Under the pieces are notes generated by a model that saw only the letters and a list, made by a program, of their open reading frames with translations, did not search any database and was not told where the DNA came from. The position numbers and the translations under genes are program-made. Of a stretch of DNA of 64,000 nucleotides, positions 11,560-29,739 are shown piece after piece (the first letter of the stretch is position 1; each line of letters begins with the position of its first letter). Source of the stretch: Bugula neritina (taxonomy: Eukaryota > Bryozoa > Gymnolaemata > Cheilostomatida > Bugulidae); NCBI GenBank assembly GCA_964035545.1, contig OZ037765.1:4399698-4463697 (forward strand). Reading direction: 5' to 3'.

Positions 11560-14500
11560 ATGATTCGAAATAATTATAATGTTGATATGTCCGTTCCTGG
11601 CCTACCTCAAAGTCCTAAGAGACCAGCAGGTAAATACAGGGTCTTTACTTAAATTTACTTTATTAGTGTATCGAATTAGTAATTACTTATTAGGCTTAAG
11701 TAAAATTAAACATTTCTAGCAACTTTCCATGTTTATTCTAAATTCAGTTCAAGTTTTAATTGTAGTTCAGCTTTCATTGATAAAATGATTTAGGCTTTGA
11801 TGTGAGAATAGTGTATAAATTAGTGATGGGAATATCAAACATAATGTAATGTAGCAATAGATTTATAAATAATAATTTATTCTTCTGATACCATCAATGT
11901 AGTTCATTGAAGAGATCTCTTTGACTGTATTTTATAAAAAAGATATTTAATTAAATTTTACTTGCTCTGCTAGCTCAACTTGATAAAACCCTACTAGTAG
12001 TTGCTGTATGTTTTGCAGCATTGGTAGCTAGGCCTCGCAGTGGTGGCTCGGAATCCTCTTTCAATTTTGACATGCCAAAGACACCACATTTTGACCAGGT
12101 TATTGATTTTTTTTGCTCTACTTACACATTTCTCATCTATATCAGTTTAATTCTTATTTCATACTTACAATAATAGCTTTTTATTAACGTTCTTAGCATG
12201 CAAAACAGTATAATAGGATACTTTATAGTATTCAATTGGTTATAAATAAATAGTAAATTGATTTTTAATATCTTTTCAGTAGCATTACAATCTAGTTACA
12301 TGTGAAAAGCTGTGACTGTTTAAATTTTTCTTGTTTGGATAAATTTGTAAATATTTGCTTTAGTATTAAACAATTATTTGATTTTTCAGATATCTTCAGT
12401 ATCTTCAGCAGCTATGAATGGCTCATTTGATCTCCCAAAGTCACTACATGGCTCCAATTCATCTTTGTTCAGAAATAATCTCACCTCATCTCATTCTACT
12501 TCAAGTTCCAACCACATGAATTTTTCCCAACCCGTTGAGCCACATTCATATAGTATTACTAATGGTTACCCAGTAGACCTTGAAGAGGTTCGTCAAATGT
12601 TATAAGATTTACAAATATAAAGAAACAATTTTTCTTTACACAAACTGAAAATAATATCATTCTTCGATACCTGTTACTTCAAATCATGGTTTTCCTAGTG
12701 CTTTTTTTTAATAATTTCATTAGTTTACTTTCTATTTAATTTTCTATTGGATGTTTTTTATGCAGATTCCTAGAAATATATATAGATTCTCAGCTGATAA
12801 TATGTTTTATATTTCAAATAGTGACATTATTTTTTGATGGAAAACATTGATTTATCTTCAGGAGATATATGTGTTTGTGGAACCTCTAAATAGACGTCTT
12901 TGTTGTCCTGTTTGTTCCCAAGTATTTAAAGATCCAGTCATTACAACTTGTGGGGTGAGTATTCAGTAAAGTTGTGTATCAATGCTTATTTTGCATCAAT
13001 TTTCCTGAACATAATTGAATTGATATAAAAGTCATAAACTAAATAACATAAATTGATGATAACTTGATAACTGAATTTCTTTTTAGCACACGTTCTGCAA
13101 GGTCTGTGTCCAGAAGAGCGTAAATGAGGTGTGTCCTATAGACATGAAACCCTCAAAGTACATAGTAGATAATATAGCACTGAGTGAACAGATTGGTGAA
13201 CTCGTTGTACGTTGTAAGTACGGGTGTAAGAAATCTACCTCCCACCTAGGAGAGTATGTAGCTGACGAGAGTGGTTGTCCTGTCACTTTGAAAATATCTG
13301 AGCGTTACAGTCATGAGAAGCACTGCGACTTCTCTATCATGTCTTGTCCAAATAGTCGAGACTGTCCACAGCTTCTTAGAAAGGTAAAGCTCACTATTAT
13401 AAAAATCAGAACTCTACCCTACCTCTAACAAGTTATCACTGGAACTAGGGCTTTATTTTGAACAAGGAATTTTCACGATCTGCTCAGCTCATTTTTTCTA
13501 CCAATATCTGATTTTATAAATTTTTAAGTTTCACAGTTTTCGAGGGAAAATGTTATTCTACAAATTTTTTTCCCAGTTCTAATGTTTTTTTTCTTGAGAT
13601 TTCCTTTGCCGATCAACCATCATGTATTGCAATATAAATTCTACGTGGAGTGAAGTTTGGTTCTTTAACCAGAGTAGTTATAGTGATGTTTCCTCACTTT
13701 ATAACTCGGAGGCGTGTAAAGTTTCAACTACTTTGTTGTAGGATTTAGAGTCACACCTGCAGACTTGTACATACTTTGCGTGTCCTAATCAGAAAAATGG
13801 GTGAGTGGATAATCAAACATCTGCATTTTGTATGCAGCACCTTGACAAGCGTACAAAGGTGTTTTTGATTCTTTTTAATCTTCCATCTGCCACTGTTTTT
13901 TTAAAATTAGTTGTTGAAATTATAATATTTACCTCTATTGACAGATTAACAGCTTTGATCATCTCCAGAGTATTATAACCTCTACGAGATGACTCACTGC
14001 ACTATAAATGTAACTGCATGTATACAACTGATCTTATTTGTAGATTGTGAGTTCACAGTTTTAGTTTGAGCACTATTTGTCAATACATCAATACATATCG
14101 TGTTTGTTTATTCTGCAGATGCGACTTTGTTGGTTCTCGGCACAGTTTATCAGAGCACGTTGCTCTCTGTTCATACAACAGTCTCAAAGGAAGTTCTGAA
14201 GGTGAAAGCCGTCTAGACAAAATTAAACAGGAGAATAAGTCAGCCCGGGAAGACATCGACTTCCTGTTCACGTCTTTAAGAGGTCTCAACCAGAGATTCG
14301 AACAAATGGAAGCTGAAAAAGAAAAAATGGAAGCTGAACACGAAAGTATGGTTTTACTTTGATTATTTATTATCCTATCTTGAAAGGATTTTTTGTTTTC
14401 AATTTATTATAGTGCTGCTGATTCTATGAATTTATAAGTTTATCTAAAAAGCCTTTCAATCTTTGAAATCATGTCAATATAACTTCATATTTCTAAAGAA

Positions 14501-17500
14501 AATCTTTGTCTAAATTTTGATGCTAGTTATTGGTCAAATAAGTAACCAAGTTTGTATTTGATATGCAGCAAAAGCTTTTCACTATTTTTTTTAATAAAAT
14601 CATTATTTTGGATATTCTCAAAACTTAGTGTTGCTTTTCAATAAACATATCTTAATTATATAATAAAATGCTGTTTGGACATCTTTTGTTACATATTTTT
14701 CATTATTGTTGCACCTTTGAGTTGAATGTTTTAATTATTTTTTATGTTGAATTGTGCTGTCATTATATATCTCAGTAATTGTATTCTAGAGCTAATAGAT
14801 CATGTGAACAAAATGGCATCAGCCCTAGATGAAGCTCACAAAGAGATCATTATGGGGAGAAACGAAAGACAAGTGATAATGGTATAATACTTACCATGGA
14901 ATACCATGTTGTGATACCTATAGGCAACTCCCTGAATCATCATGATTAATACCCAAGTTTGCTTTCAGCCTAAAACTAAAACTGTTTTGGATTTCAGATT
15001 TTCAATGATCATTCAGGTCTTTTCTTATTTTCGTAAAATTCTCTCTAGCTATGTAATGAAATTAGTCTGTGGTTCTGGTAGGAAGAGCTGGAGCAATTGA
15101 AAAGAGTGTCGCAGCAAATGCCCGCCATCGGACCCTACGATCCAGAGACTATCATCAAGTGTAAAGGGACGTGTGTGGGTCATGACGGACCAGTTTGGTG
15201 TCTGGCTGCAGACAATGACTTCCTATTTAGCGGCTCGTCAGATAATCACGTCAGGGTATGGAACTTAAGCTAAATCACTTTTCCATTAAAATTTATAGAA
15301 ACCTGATATGCTGAAATTTGTTTTGAAAATGAATAAGTTTTGCAGCTCACTTTTTGGATTCCTAAAAGTGATTAGACAAAGTATGTTTGACATTGACCTT
15401 GTTTTTTATATGAATAAGTAAAGTAAACTTATATTTCGGATATCACTGTGTCCGTCTTCAGAGTTAATTGAATAAAATTTAAAAGTTAGAACGTTGGGTG
15501 AAGGTTATCTGTTATAGATTAAACAAATGAAAATAAAAATATCTTGAAATATTACATAAATAAATAGTATATATTGCTTTATTTACACAAGAATCAATCA
15601 ATGTTTGAATATATTGTATATATTCAGCTGTACTAACTGCTCTATACATACAGACCTATACAGTAGTAAATAGCATGCACATCCTGTAGGTGTGGGACAC
15701 AAGCTGTAACTACAAGTGTGTGAAGACACTGGCTGGTCACTGTGGCATAGTCCTTGCCCTCACAGTCAATGGTAATAGACTCTACTCCGGGTCTCAGGAC
15801 ACTAAGATTATGATCTGGGACATAGACAACAACTTTGAGTTGGTGGATACCCTCGACGCCCACGATAACCCCGTGTGTACTCTCGCTACCTCTAGGGCTA
15901 TGATATTCAGTGGCAGTCTCAAAACAGTCAAGGTGCGTCTCTCAGCTAATATAGCCTTAGGTTTTATGTACAAGAGGGAAAACAGGTTTGTTGTTTTTCT
16001 GTTAAAACTTAGCTTCATAGAAAGTCATCAACCAGAGATATTGTTCACACAGTAATGCTATATTTAAAAATCTCACCCAAGTTTATAGTCACTGAGAAAC
16101 CCATGATAAAAAGGTTTTTTTTTCAAACCGAGCTAAGGACTTATTTAAATGTGACACAGGAGCAATTATGACTGGATGCTCTTCCTAACATCACCAATGG
16201 CCTTCGTAGGTGTTCGAACCCATGACTTCGGGTTTACTAAGCAAACGCTTTAACCCCTAGATTACAGCTATTCCCTAGTAATATTATATTCAATAATATT
16301 ATGTCAATATTCGTAAATAACCACTATTGTGTCAAATAGACTTATTTAATATGTGATGTGTTCAAGCATCTTTCACACAATTTGTGTTTGCGCAGGTCTG
16401 GTCTTTCCTCTCTGGTAAGCACGTGATGAAGAAAGAGATCTCTGGGTTCAACCACTGGGTTAGAGCTTTGTATGCTACTGATAGAGAACTATACTGTGGA
16501 TCATACCAAACTATAGAGGTACAGCTTTGCTAGTTTCATAAGTATAGCATCATTATATTATAGTATCATTATATTATAGTATCATTATATTATAGTATCA
16601 TTATATTATAGTATCATTATATTGTAGTATCATTATATTGTAGTATCATTATATTATATTATCATTATATTATAGTATCATTCTATTATATTATCATTAT
16701 ATTATAGTATCATTATATTGTAGTATCATTATATTGTAGTATCATTATATTATAGTGCTCACCACTCTGTGTATGACCTATATATGACCTATATATAACC
16801 TCTATATGACATCTCTATGACCCAAATATGATAATTAGTTTGCTATTGCAGATAAATATTATATTGTATATAATTTACATTGCAGATATATAACCTGGAT
16901 ACATTTGAAATCACCACCACGCTGAAAACGTATGGTGGCAGTGTGTACTCCATCACTGTGACTGACAAGTACATTCTGTGTGGAACATATGAGAAAGTTA
17001 TACATGTAAGTCACTATAACCGAGACCTGGTCTGTGGCTTTGTGAGGATCTGTATATCTGCTGTTCTTTCTTGCCAGTACTTTGGCAGATTCAGTTGTCT
17101 GGTTTATTCCCTCAGGTGTGGGAGCTGTCTACCATGGAACAAGTGACAACTCTGCAAGGACATAACGGCACGGTGTATGCACTCACCTGGATGCAGAGTC
17201 CCGGCGGTATTCTCGTGTTTAGTGCGTCTTACGACAGGACCATCCGAGTGAGTTATTTGTGATATTGACTCTAGTGTAGTAGTGATGTTCTGATTGGTGG
17301 TAGTGATGTACTGGGCATGGCTATTGGTAGAGATGTGTAGTAAATAGTTGCCATGGTAACTGCAACCAAGTATAGCCAGTTTGAACTAATGTGGGAACAG
17401 ACACGAGACATGATGCAGATATGTGGTATAAAATATAAAGTGTTGAATATTTACTCAGTTTACCTTTATTCGAAAAGCTATTATAACTAAATTGTGGTGG

Positions 17501-17956
17501 TTAAATAGTATAAATACAAATTTCGTTCAAATAACAGGGAATAGAGAATATTTATATGTTGGTAGAGCACAAAGTTGTGCCTCTTCTAGTCTATGCATGT
17601 GTAACTGATAGACAAGTTAGATTTCAAAGACTTACGGAACCTTCTAGTATCTAATATAATAGACTTATGGAACCTTCTAGTATCTAATATAAAAGACCTG
17701 CGGGACTCTGTTTTAGGTTTGGAGTCAGAACAACATGATCTGTAAGCAGACGCTCCTTCGACACGGGGGAAGTGTGGCGTGTCTGGTAGTTGTCAAGGGG
17801 AGATTATTCTCTGGAGGTATTGACAGCATGGTGAAGGTAACTAGTTGCGGTACTCTAGAAGCTTCTTTCAACTCTGCACGATGTTTCTATTAAACTAATG
17901 TGTTGTTCATCAAGTGTATTGCTCTATCTGGTGTTTCCTCGTAGGTTTGGCAGTGA
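11560..17956 (+). CDS. TRAF7: E3 ubiquitin ligase TRAF7 (RING, TRAF zinc finger, coiled coil, WD40)
   Basis: Fifteen exons: 11560-11629, 12019-12098, 12390-12587, 12862-12954, 13087-13383, 13742-13800, 14119-14345, 14790-14881, 15082-15255, 15690-15932, 16396-16518, 16886-17005, 17116-17247, 17717-17836, 17945-17956. The product is 679 aa (human 670). Residues 1-116 are Ser-rich and low complexity. The RING at 131-166 has ligands C131, C134, C146, H148, C151, C154, C163 and D166; an Asp last ligand is typical of TRAF7. A Cys/His-rich TRAF-type zinc finger region spans about 180-300, a coiled coil ([14 protein letters not shown]) about 305-375, and seven WD repeats about 390-679, several starting an exon with VW or IY. 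In animals TRAF7 works with MEKK3 in stress and NF-kB signalling. The last coding exon holds only Val-Trp-Gln and the stop, completing the final WD repeat. Start chosen at the first ATG (ACCATGA context) after an acceptor-like CGTCACAG. Confidence 0.94.
16082..16275 (-). mobile_element. tRNA-derived SINE-like element
   Basis: Minus-strand copy in TRAF7 intron 10. Read on that strand it gives the tRNA-like head (gtttgcttagtaaacc, catgggttcgaacacc), the body ggtgatgttaggaagagcat, and the distal aagtcct/ttagctcgg and aaaaaccttt segments. Confidence 0.75.
16545..16760 (+). repeat. 15-bp tandem repeat in TRAF7 intron 11
   Basis: About 14 near-identical copies of tagtatcattatatta (15-base period, with tta/ttg variants). 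The array starts about 30 bases after the exon 11 donor. Confidence 0.85.
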
Positions 17957-18757
17957 AGGTGAGATTGGCATGATAATGGAGCTGCTTTCATATGCGTATC
18001 AGTCAAGCTTTCGCAGGGAAGTTTCGAGAACCAAAGCAATATGCTGCATTTTGGAGGCTAATGATTGGCTAGCAATGCTATACTTCTGGTCTGCATATGC
18101 TATGTACTTGTTTAAAGTGGTATTATATATTGTACAAGGGTGGTTATTTCCTGGACAGACACTGATAAATAATATATTTTACTCGCTGTTAATATTTTAT
18201 GTAAAGTTTTCATATATGTGTACAGTAGTAGTGTTACTGATATAGTTATTAATGTTTCGGCTGAAATCTTAACTGCACACACTATTTCTGTATAGCTTTC
18301 TATACCTGCTTAAGTTTTTACTGAATCAAACTATTTTTATCGCTACATTTTATTGCTAATGCTATGAAGTCATACTGATTCAATTTTGATATGAAGCTGT
18401 GATACTCAATGTACACTTAACCTATTTAGGTTTCTGCTGTATTACCTTATTGATTGGGCTTGTTTTAAATGTGACAGTTTAATTTTTTTGCAAATATCAT
18501 TTTAATTGATCAGGTTTTACTATGAAATTTATCATTTCTATTGCATATATATACTTTTATATTTTATATTATAATATCATCAGATTATTTTGATATTTTG
18601 CTCTTCCAGAATGATGTTTATTTTATTTTTATTTTGTAGTTTAAATTACACACTGTATTAGTGCCCAGTATTAGCTTGTTCTGATTAATTGCATTTTAAA
18701 TTAAAGAGGCTAATGCAAGAATTGATTTTGTAGTATTTGACTCAATATATTTTAAAC

Positions 18758-18767
18758 AATAAATAAA
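18758..18767 (+). terminator. Poly(A) signal of TRAF7
   Basis: Overlapping AATAAATAAA about 800 bases after the TRAF7 stop. The stretch 17957-18757 is 3'UTR with no credible coding frame. Confidence 0.6.
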
Positions 18768-18807
18768 ATTGAGAAATTATTAGCAAGTTAAGAATATACC
18801 ATCAACT

Positions 18808-18813
18808 TTTATT
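18808..18813 (-). terminator. Poly(A) signal of the C2orf81 homolog
   Basis: AATAAA on the minus strand about 320 bases beyond the stop at 19133. Cleavage sites of this gene and TRAF7 would lie within a few tens of bases of each other, a tight tail-to-tail junction. Confidence 0.55.
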
Positions 18814-19132
18814 ATGATGAGTAAAATGAAACATAACAATCTTGTGGTCAATAAATACATAAAATATAAAAATTCAATGTACATGCGCATATAATGCATG
18901 TACAATATAAGAAAAGTTAGCGAAACAATGCACATTTTTGGTGAAGAAAATACATAAACCGCAGAAACCATTTCACCAACTCAAAAAACTTAGCAACATT
19001 TCCTGCTCATCCTGTCCGATTATTTCAACTAACTTCGTTTTATAGAAACACATTTATGTACATAATAATATAGTTGAATAACTTTCGCTATATGCTGTGA
19101 TGTAATAAAATAAACTTATAGAGCATCGGTGT

Positions 19133-25585
<6,453 letters not shown>

Positions 25586-26707
25586 GTTGCTTATAACACT
25601 AGGAATCTACAATAAAACACAACACAACTAGTTAAAGTATTATTAGTAAATATATTATCACAATAGGTTCAGATTACTTTTAATACTTTGTAATATATTT
25701 TATTACATACAAAATAAACAATTTACATAGCCTCACTATATTTCAAGTATTGGCAAAATTATTGTGTTGGTAAAAATGATATGCAACTGCAGTAAACTTA
25801 TATATCAATTATGACATAGAATAATAATTAAAAAAAATTATACTGATTATGCAAGAAATGCTTGCAAACAAAACCAAGAAAGTTATTAGCTTTTATTCCT
25901 TCTGCATTTTCTGACATTAATTTTTTTATGATAATGTGACTTGACACAAATCTACACAGAATAAAATCACATAACACACTTGAAGAATACACTATTCCTA
26001 ATGCTACATATAGGTAATCTATTAAAACAACCAGCTGATGAAATAATACCCCGTTATTGTGATGTAAAAGTGTTATCATTTTACAACATTTAAATTTCTA
26101 TTAAATGCGCTTTAATTATATTTTCTATTTTTTAAAAATAAAAAGAATATTACATTTGCCATTTATGTTTATGTATAATCAAAATTAGTATGCATTATTG
26201 CTGCTCACACAAGTGCAATTTAACACATCAACACCCTTAGTATCAACATATAATCACTCCTATGTTCCATTAACAAACCATGCCAATGACTCAGAAAAGT
26301 AAGTTGTTAGCCAAAGTTAAAAGTCAAAGTCATAACAAGTCGAGTGAAACCATGGTTCAGATACAAACAAACTCAAGAGCAAGATGAGCAAATTAATGAC
26401 TTGTGTTGACCCAAGTCAACTTAAACTGATATGCAAATATTTTCTCAACTCAACATGTATATAATTTCTTGCTAAATATTGTATACAATTATTAGAAATT
26501 GATGGGTATGTATATGTTTTTTGTGTGTCTTAAACAAAAAGAATAAATTTAAAACATTAGGTCTAGCTATTTTACAAATAATATTCAATGCATAATTAAT
26601 ATTAGAATTAATGATAACTACCATGATGAAAACTAAAAACTACTGAATTTTAGCTCAAATTTTCTTAATAGTATTAAAGTTATAGTTGATTACAATTGTT
26701 GTTTCAA

Positions 26708-26748
26708 TTTTAATAAACTATGTATTACTAATACATAGTTTATTAAAA
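26708..26748. repeat. Perfect 41-bp palindrome
   Basis: Left arm TTTTAATAAACTATGTATTA, one central C, then the exact reverse complement. Arms are 20 bases each with no mismatch. Confidence 0.95.
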
Positions 26749-26879
26749 CTATAACATGGATATCAAAATAATCAAATAAAATTATTACTAAAACTAAAAG
26801 TGAAACTAAAAGTGAATAAATAAAAGACTGCATCAATCAATGCTTTAAATTTGGTTTGTATTTTTGATATTATTAATTT

Positions 26880-28700
26880 CTACATTTAAATAAAGATTAA
26901 AGTTTAGGTTTGATTTATCATTTATACTCATACTGATAGTGATACTCATAGTGATAGTCATAACTCATAACCATTGCCATAATGATAATTATTCATATTG
27001 ATATCATAATTCTAATGACGAAGTTGTGGTAGTTTTAAAGACTTTTTAAGGATTTATTTTTATTTTCATAAAATTTCTTCAACAATACAACTATTTACAA
27101 TAACTCAAGAGAATTTTTAGCGTTTCAAATGGATGAAATTTTATTTTATTTAAATACATGGAGTGATATCCAGTGAGGGAGTGATAAATAAAAATGCTGT
27201 AAAAGTGATAGAATCTTGGTGCCTAGTTACTAGGTAACCAAGAACTGTAGGAAATATCGTGAAATAGCCAGTTCGTTAACAATAATGAGGCGACTATTTT
27301 TACGGCGATAGTTGACAGAGTATTCTTTATAAATAACATATTGGCAAGAGTTGTCTACCAAGTTTGCACGCATCCTGCACGCCTGCGTTAAATACAGGAA
27401 GCCACTTTGTTTTGATGCAATATCGTAGTGTGTAAATTTAGTTCAGCCCCCAAGTAAAAATAAGTTATATTGAAAAAACTACCATAATCACCATATGTTA
27501 AAGACTTTGCTGTTACTGCAAATAACTTCAGTAGAAATTCTGCATCGTCTTAGAATATGCACTCGTGTAAAACATGCATCTTTTAGAAAAATTCTGTCAA
27601 AATAAAAATGCACGCTATAAGTATAACATTTAGATTTTACTTTTACTTTTAGTGATTTACATAAAGTGTAAACTATAAACTTGAAGTATAAGTATAACTA
27701 TCACTTAAACTATAAGTATCAGTATGAATATCACTTTGGATGAGTGTCAGTATGAGTATGACTATAAGTATATCATTATGATTTGTGATTATGATATAAC
27801 TATACTTGTAGCTCGAATTTTGGTGAAAAAATTGTCTATAACTATAAGTAAAAGTCAAAGATGCATTATCATTATGATTGTCATTATCATTATGATAATG
27901 AGACATTTTGATAATGATTATCATTATCAATAAATTAAAATAATGTTTATAAAATATTATAACTCAGTATTAGTGTGACTATGAGTATCAGTATGATAGT
28001 CATAGTTATAGTATGACTATCACTATGAATTGCACTTACAGTTACTATGAGTATGAGTAACATGTTATCCATACTATTACGTATTAGTTTTACTAACACT
28101 CACAGTCACTGACAGTGGCTCACTCAAACTGTGGGCATTTATTAATATTTTTAAACATAAATTAAAATAGGCTGAGCGATTGGTAGCAGTTGTAACTAAT
28201 CACTATCAGTAATCACAATGTTATACTTATACAACTAAAAGTAAATATCAAGTTCAACAAGACAACAACTAACAGCCTGAATTCAAATTTTTCATTATGA
28301 TATTGAATTTGATTATCAACATGAAATAAACATGAAATTGAATATTTTTTGTTTAAAATTTTACAGTTACACTGCTGGTAATGTGCTGATGTTAATGTGT
28401 TTATCATTAAGTTTGAGAAGTGAAGTTGAATCTTCAAATTAATATGAATAGTCATAATGCAGTCAAAATTTTAATTTATTTTTTATTTCAATTATTAATT
28501 TAAACTTTATTTAAATCATAGATGATACTGATAGTCATAATGCAATTAAATATAATAAATTATAATTAAATTACAGTCATATACGGTATTCACAATGGCT
28601 GTGATAGTGATTATGATACTCATAATGCTTGTCTTATGTATTGTAATTGTCATTCTAATTTTACTATTGATCAATCTGTTATTAGTATGAATATGTAACA
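26880..28700. repeat. Degenerate simple-sequence block B
   Basis: Patches of imperfect agtatg/actatc/gtcata units (26880-27010, 27640-28120, 28530-28700), many self-complementary, separated by ordinary AT-rich DNA. Upstream of both C2orf81 and WIPI2. Confidence 0.65.
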
Positions 28701-29739
28701 GTAACAAAAAGCGATGCAGATACATACAATATTGGTATGAGTATTAACAATAAAAGTAGAACCCAACAGGCACTAGCAGAATATTGTCAGTCTGACATCA
28801 AACATAAGGGGTTACGAATGCAAAACAAAATATCACCTTTGTTTCATTTTGATCTCAGCCAGTTCAGTCTGTGAAAAACCGCCAAAATTCAATTTCAGCC
28901 GATCTGCTCTAGTAGGTCTGTTCAGCTGGAACTCAGATTCATCTGAAGTCAATAAGGCCAGATTAATATGTCAGCTAGGTAGCAACTAGGTAGCAAAAAT
29001 AAGCTTTCTGTATGCTACTAGGTAAAGGTACTACTTATATGGTTGAAACTAATAATTTTAGTAGTTATATATTTTTATTTTCCCCAAAGATATTGACTAA
29101 TTTTTAGCAGCAGTTTATTGTATTCGTAGGTTGCTAAAAGATCACTTCATTTTTAAATTCAATTTAAATCCTAGTAGATCTTGCTTTCATTGGTTATTTG
29201 CTACCTAGCTTTAAACTTACCAAACCCGTTGGTTTATAAACAATCTGCAGCTATTAATTTTGCAGCTATACCACAAACCCTGACTTGTATATAAGCTGTT
29301 TAGAAAAAGATTTTCATAGATTACTTTACATGAAAAAAGCTTTGCTGCCTGCAGTTATCAATTGCTGGTATTTTTTAAACTACAGTAAACCTGTACACAA
29401 AGTAGCAAATTGGTAAACTAAATATACTGGCTAAATTTATTAAAGTACTTTTTACATAAGAGAATGCAGCTATGAAAGATTAAATTGATGGTGTAGTAAA
29501 AAAACAATCGCACAGAACACACACTTCTCAGGCTGAGATCCACGGAAAGACAATGAATGAAATAGAAACAACATTAAACTCATACACATTCGTTCTAAAT
29601 TATATTCAACTTTAAATTATATATTCTAGCAGTAGCAGTTTGCATGATATAATTGTCAAAGTTTAGCACCTGTTTTAGGTGGAATCTTACATGACACACA
29701 GCAGTTTTCTCAAGAATCACATCACGAAACTACTGCAGA

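Larger units (their letters stand above)
25586..29739. other. Divergent intergenic region C2orf81 / WIPI2
   Basis: About 4.15 kb between start codons. It contains a perfect 41-bp palindrome (26708-26748), runs of aaagtcaaag-type units around 26310-26400, and degenerate simple sequence at 26880-27010, 27640-28120 and 28530-28700. No gene was found. Open frames at 27.7-27.9 kb on both strands are products of the simple sequence. Confidence 0.6.

Noticed and set aside
15690-17836. Reading the WD40 exons as a stand-alone gene
   Set aside because: All junctions keep phase 0 with upstream RING and zinc-finger exons in TRAF7 order, so they belong to one gene.
17898-18245. 115-codon plus-strand frame overlapping the TRAF7 end
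   Set aside because: It spans the last intron, the three-codon last exon and the 3'UTR in another frame; TRAF7 ends in frame at 17956.
27673-27933. Overlapping open frames on both strands at 27.7-27.9 kb
   Set aside because: They are read-throughs of degenerate simple sequence (repeated agtatg/catact units), open on both strands for that reason.
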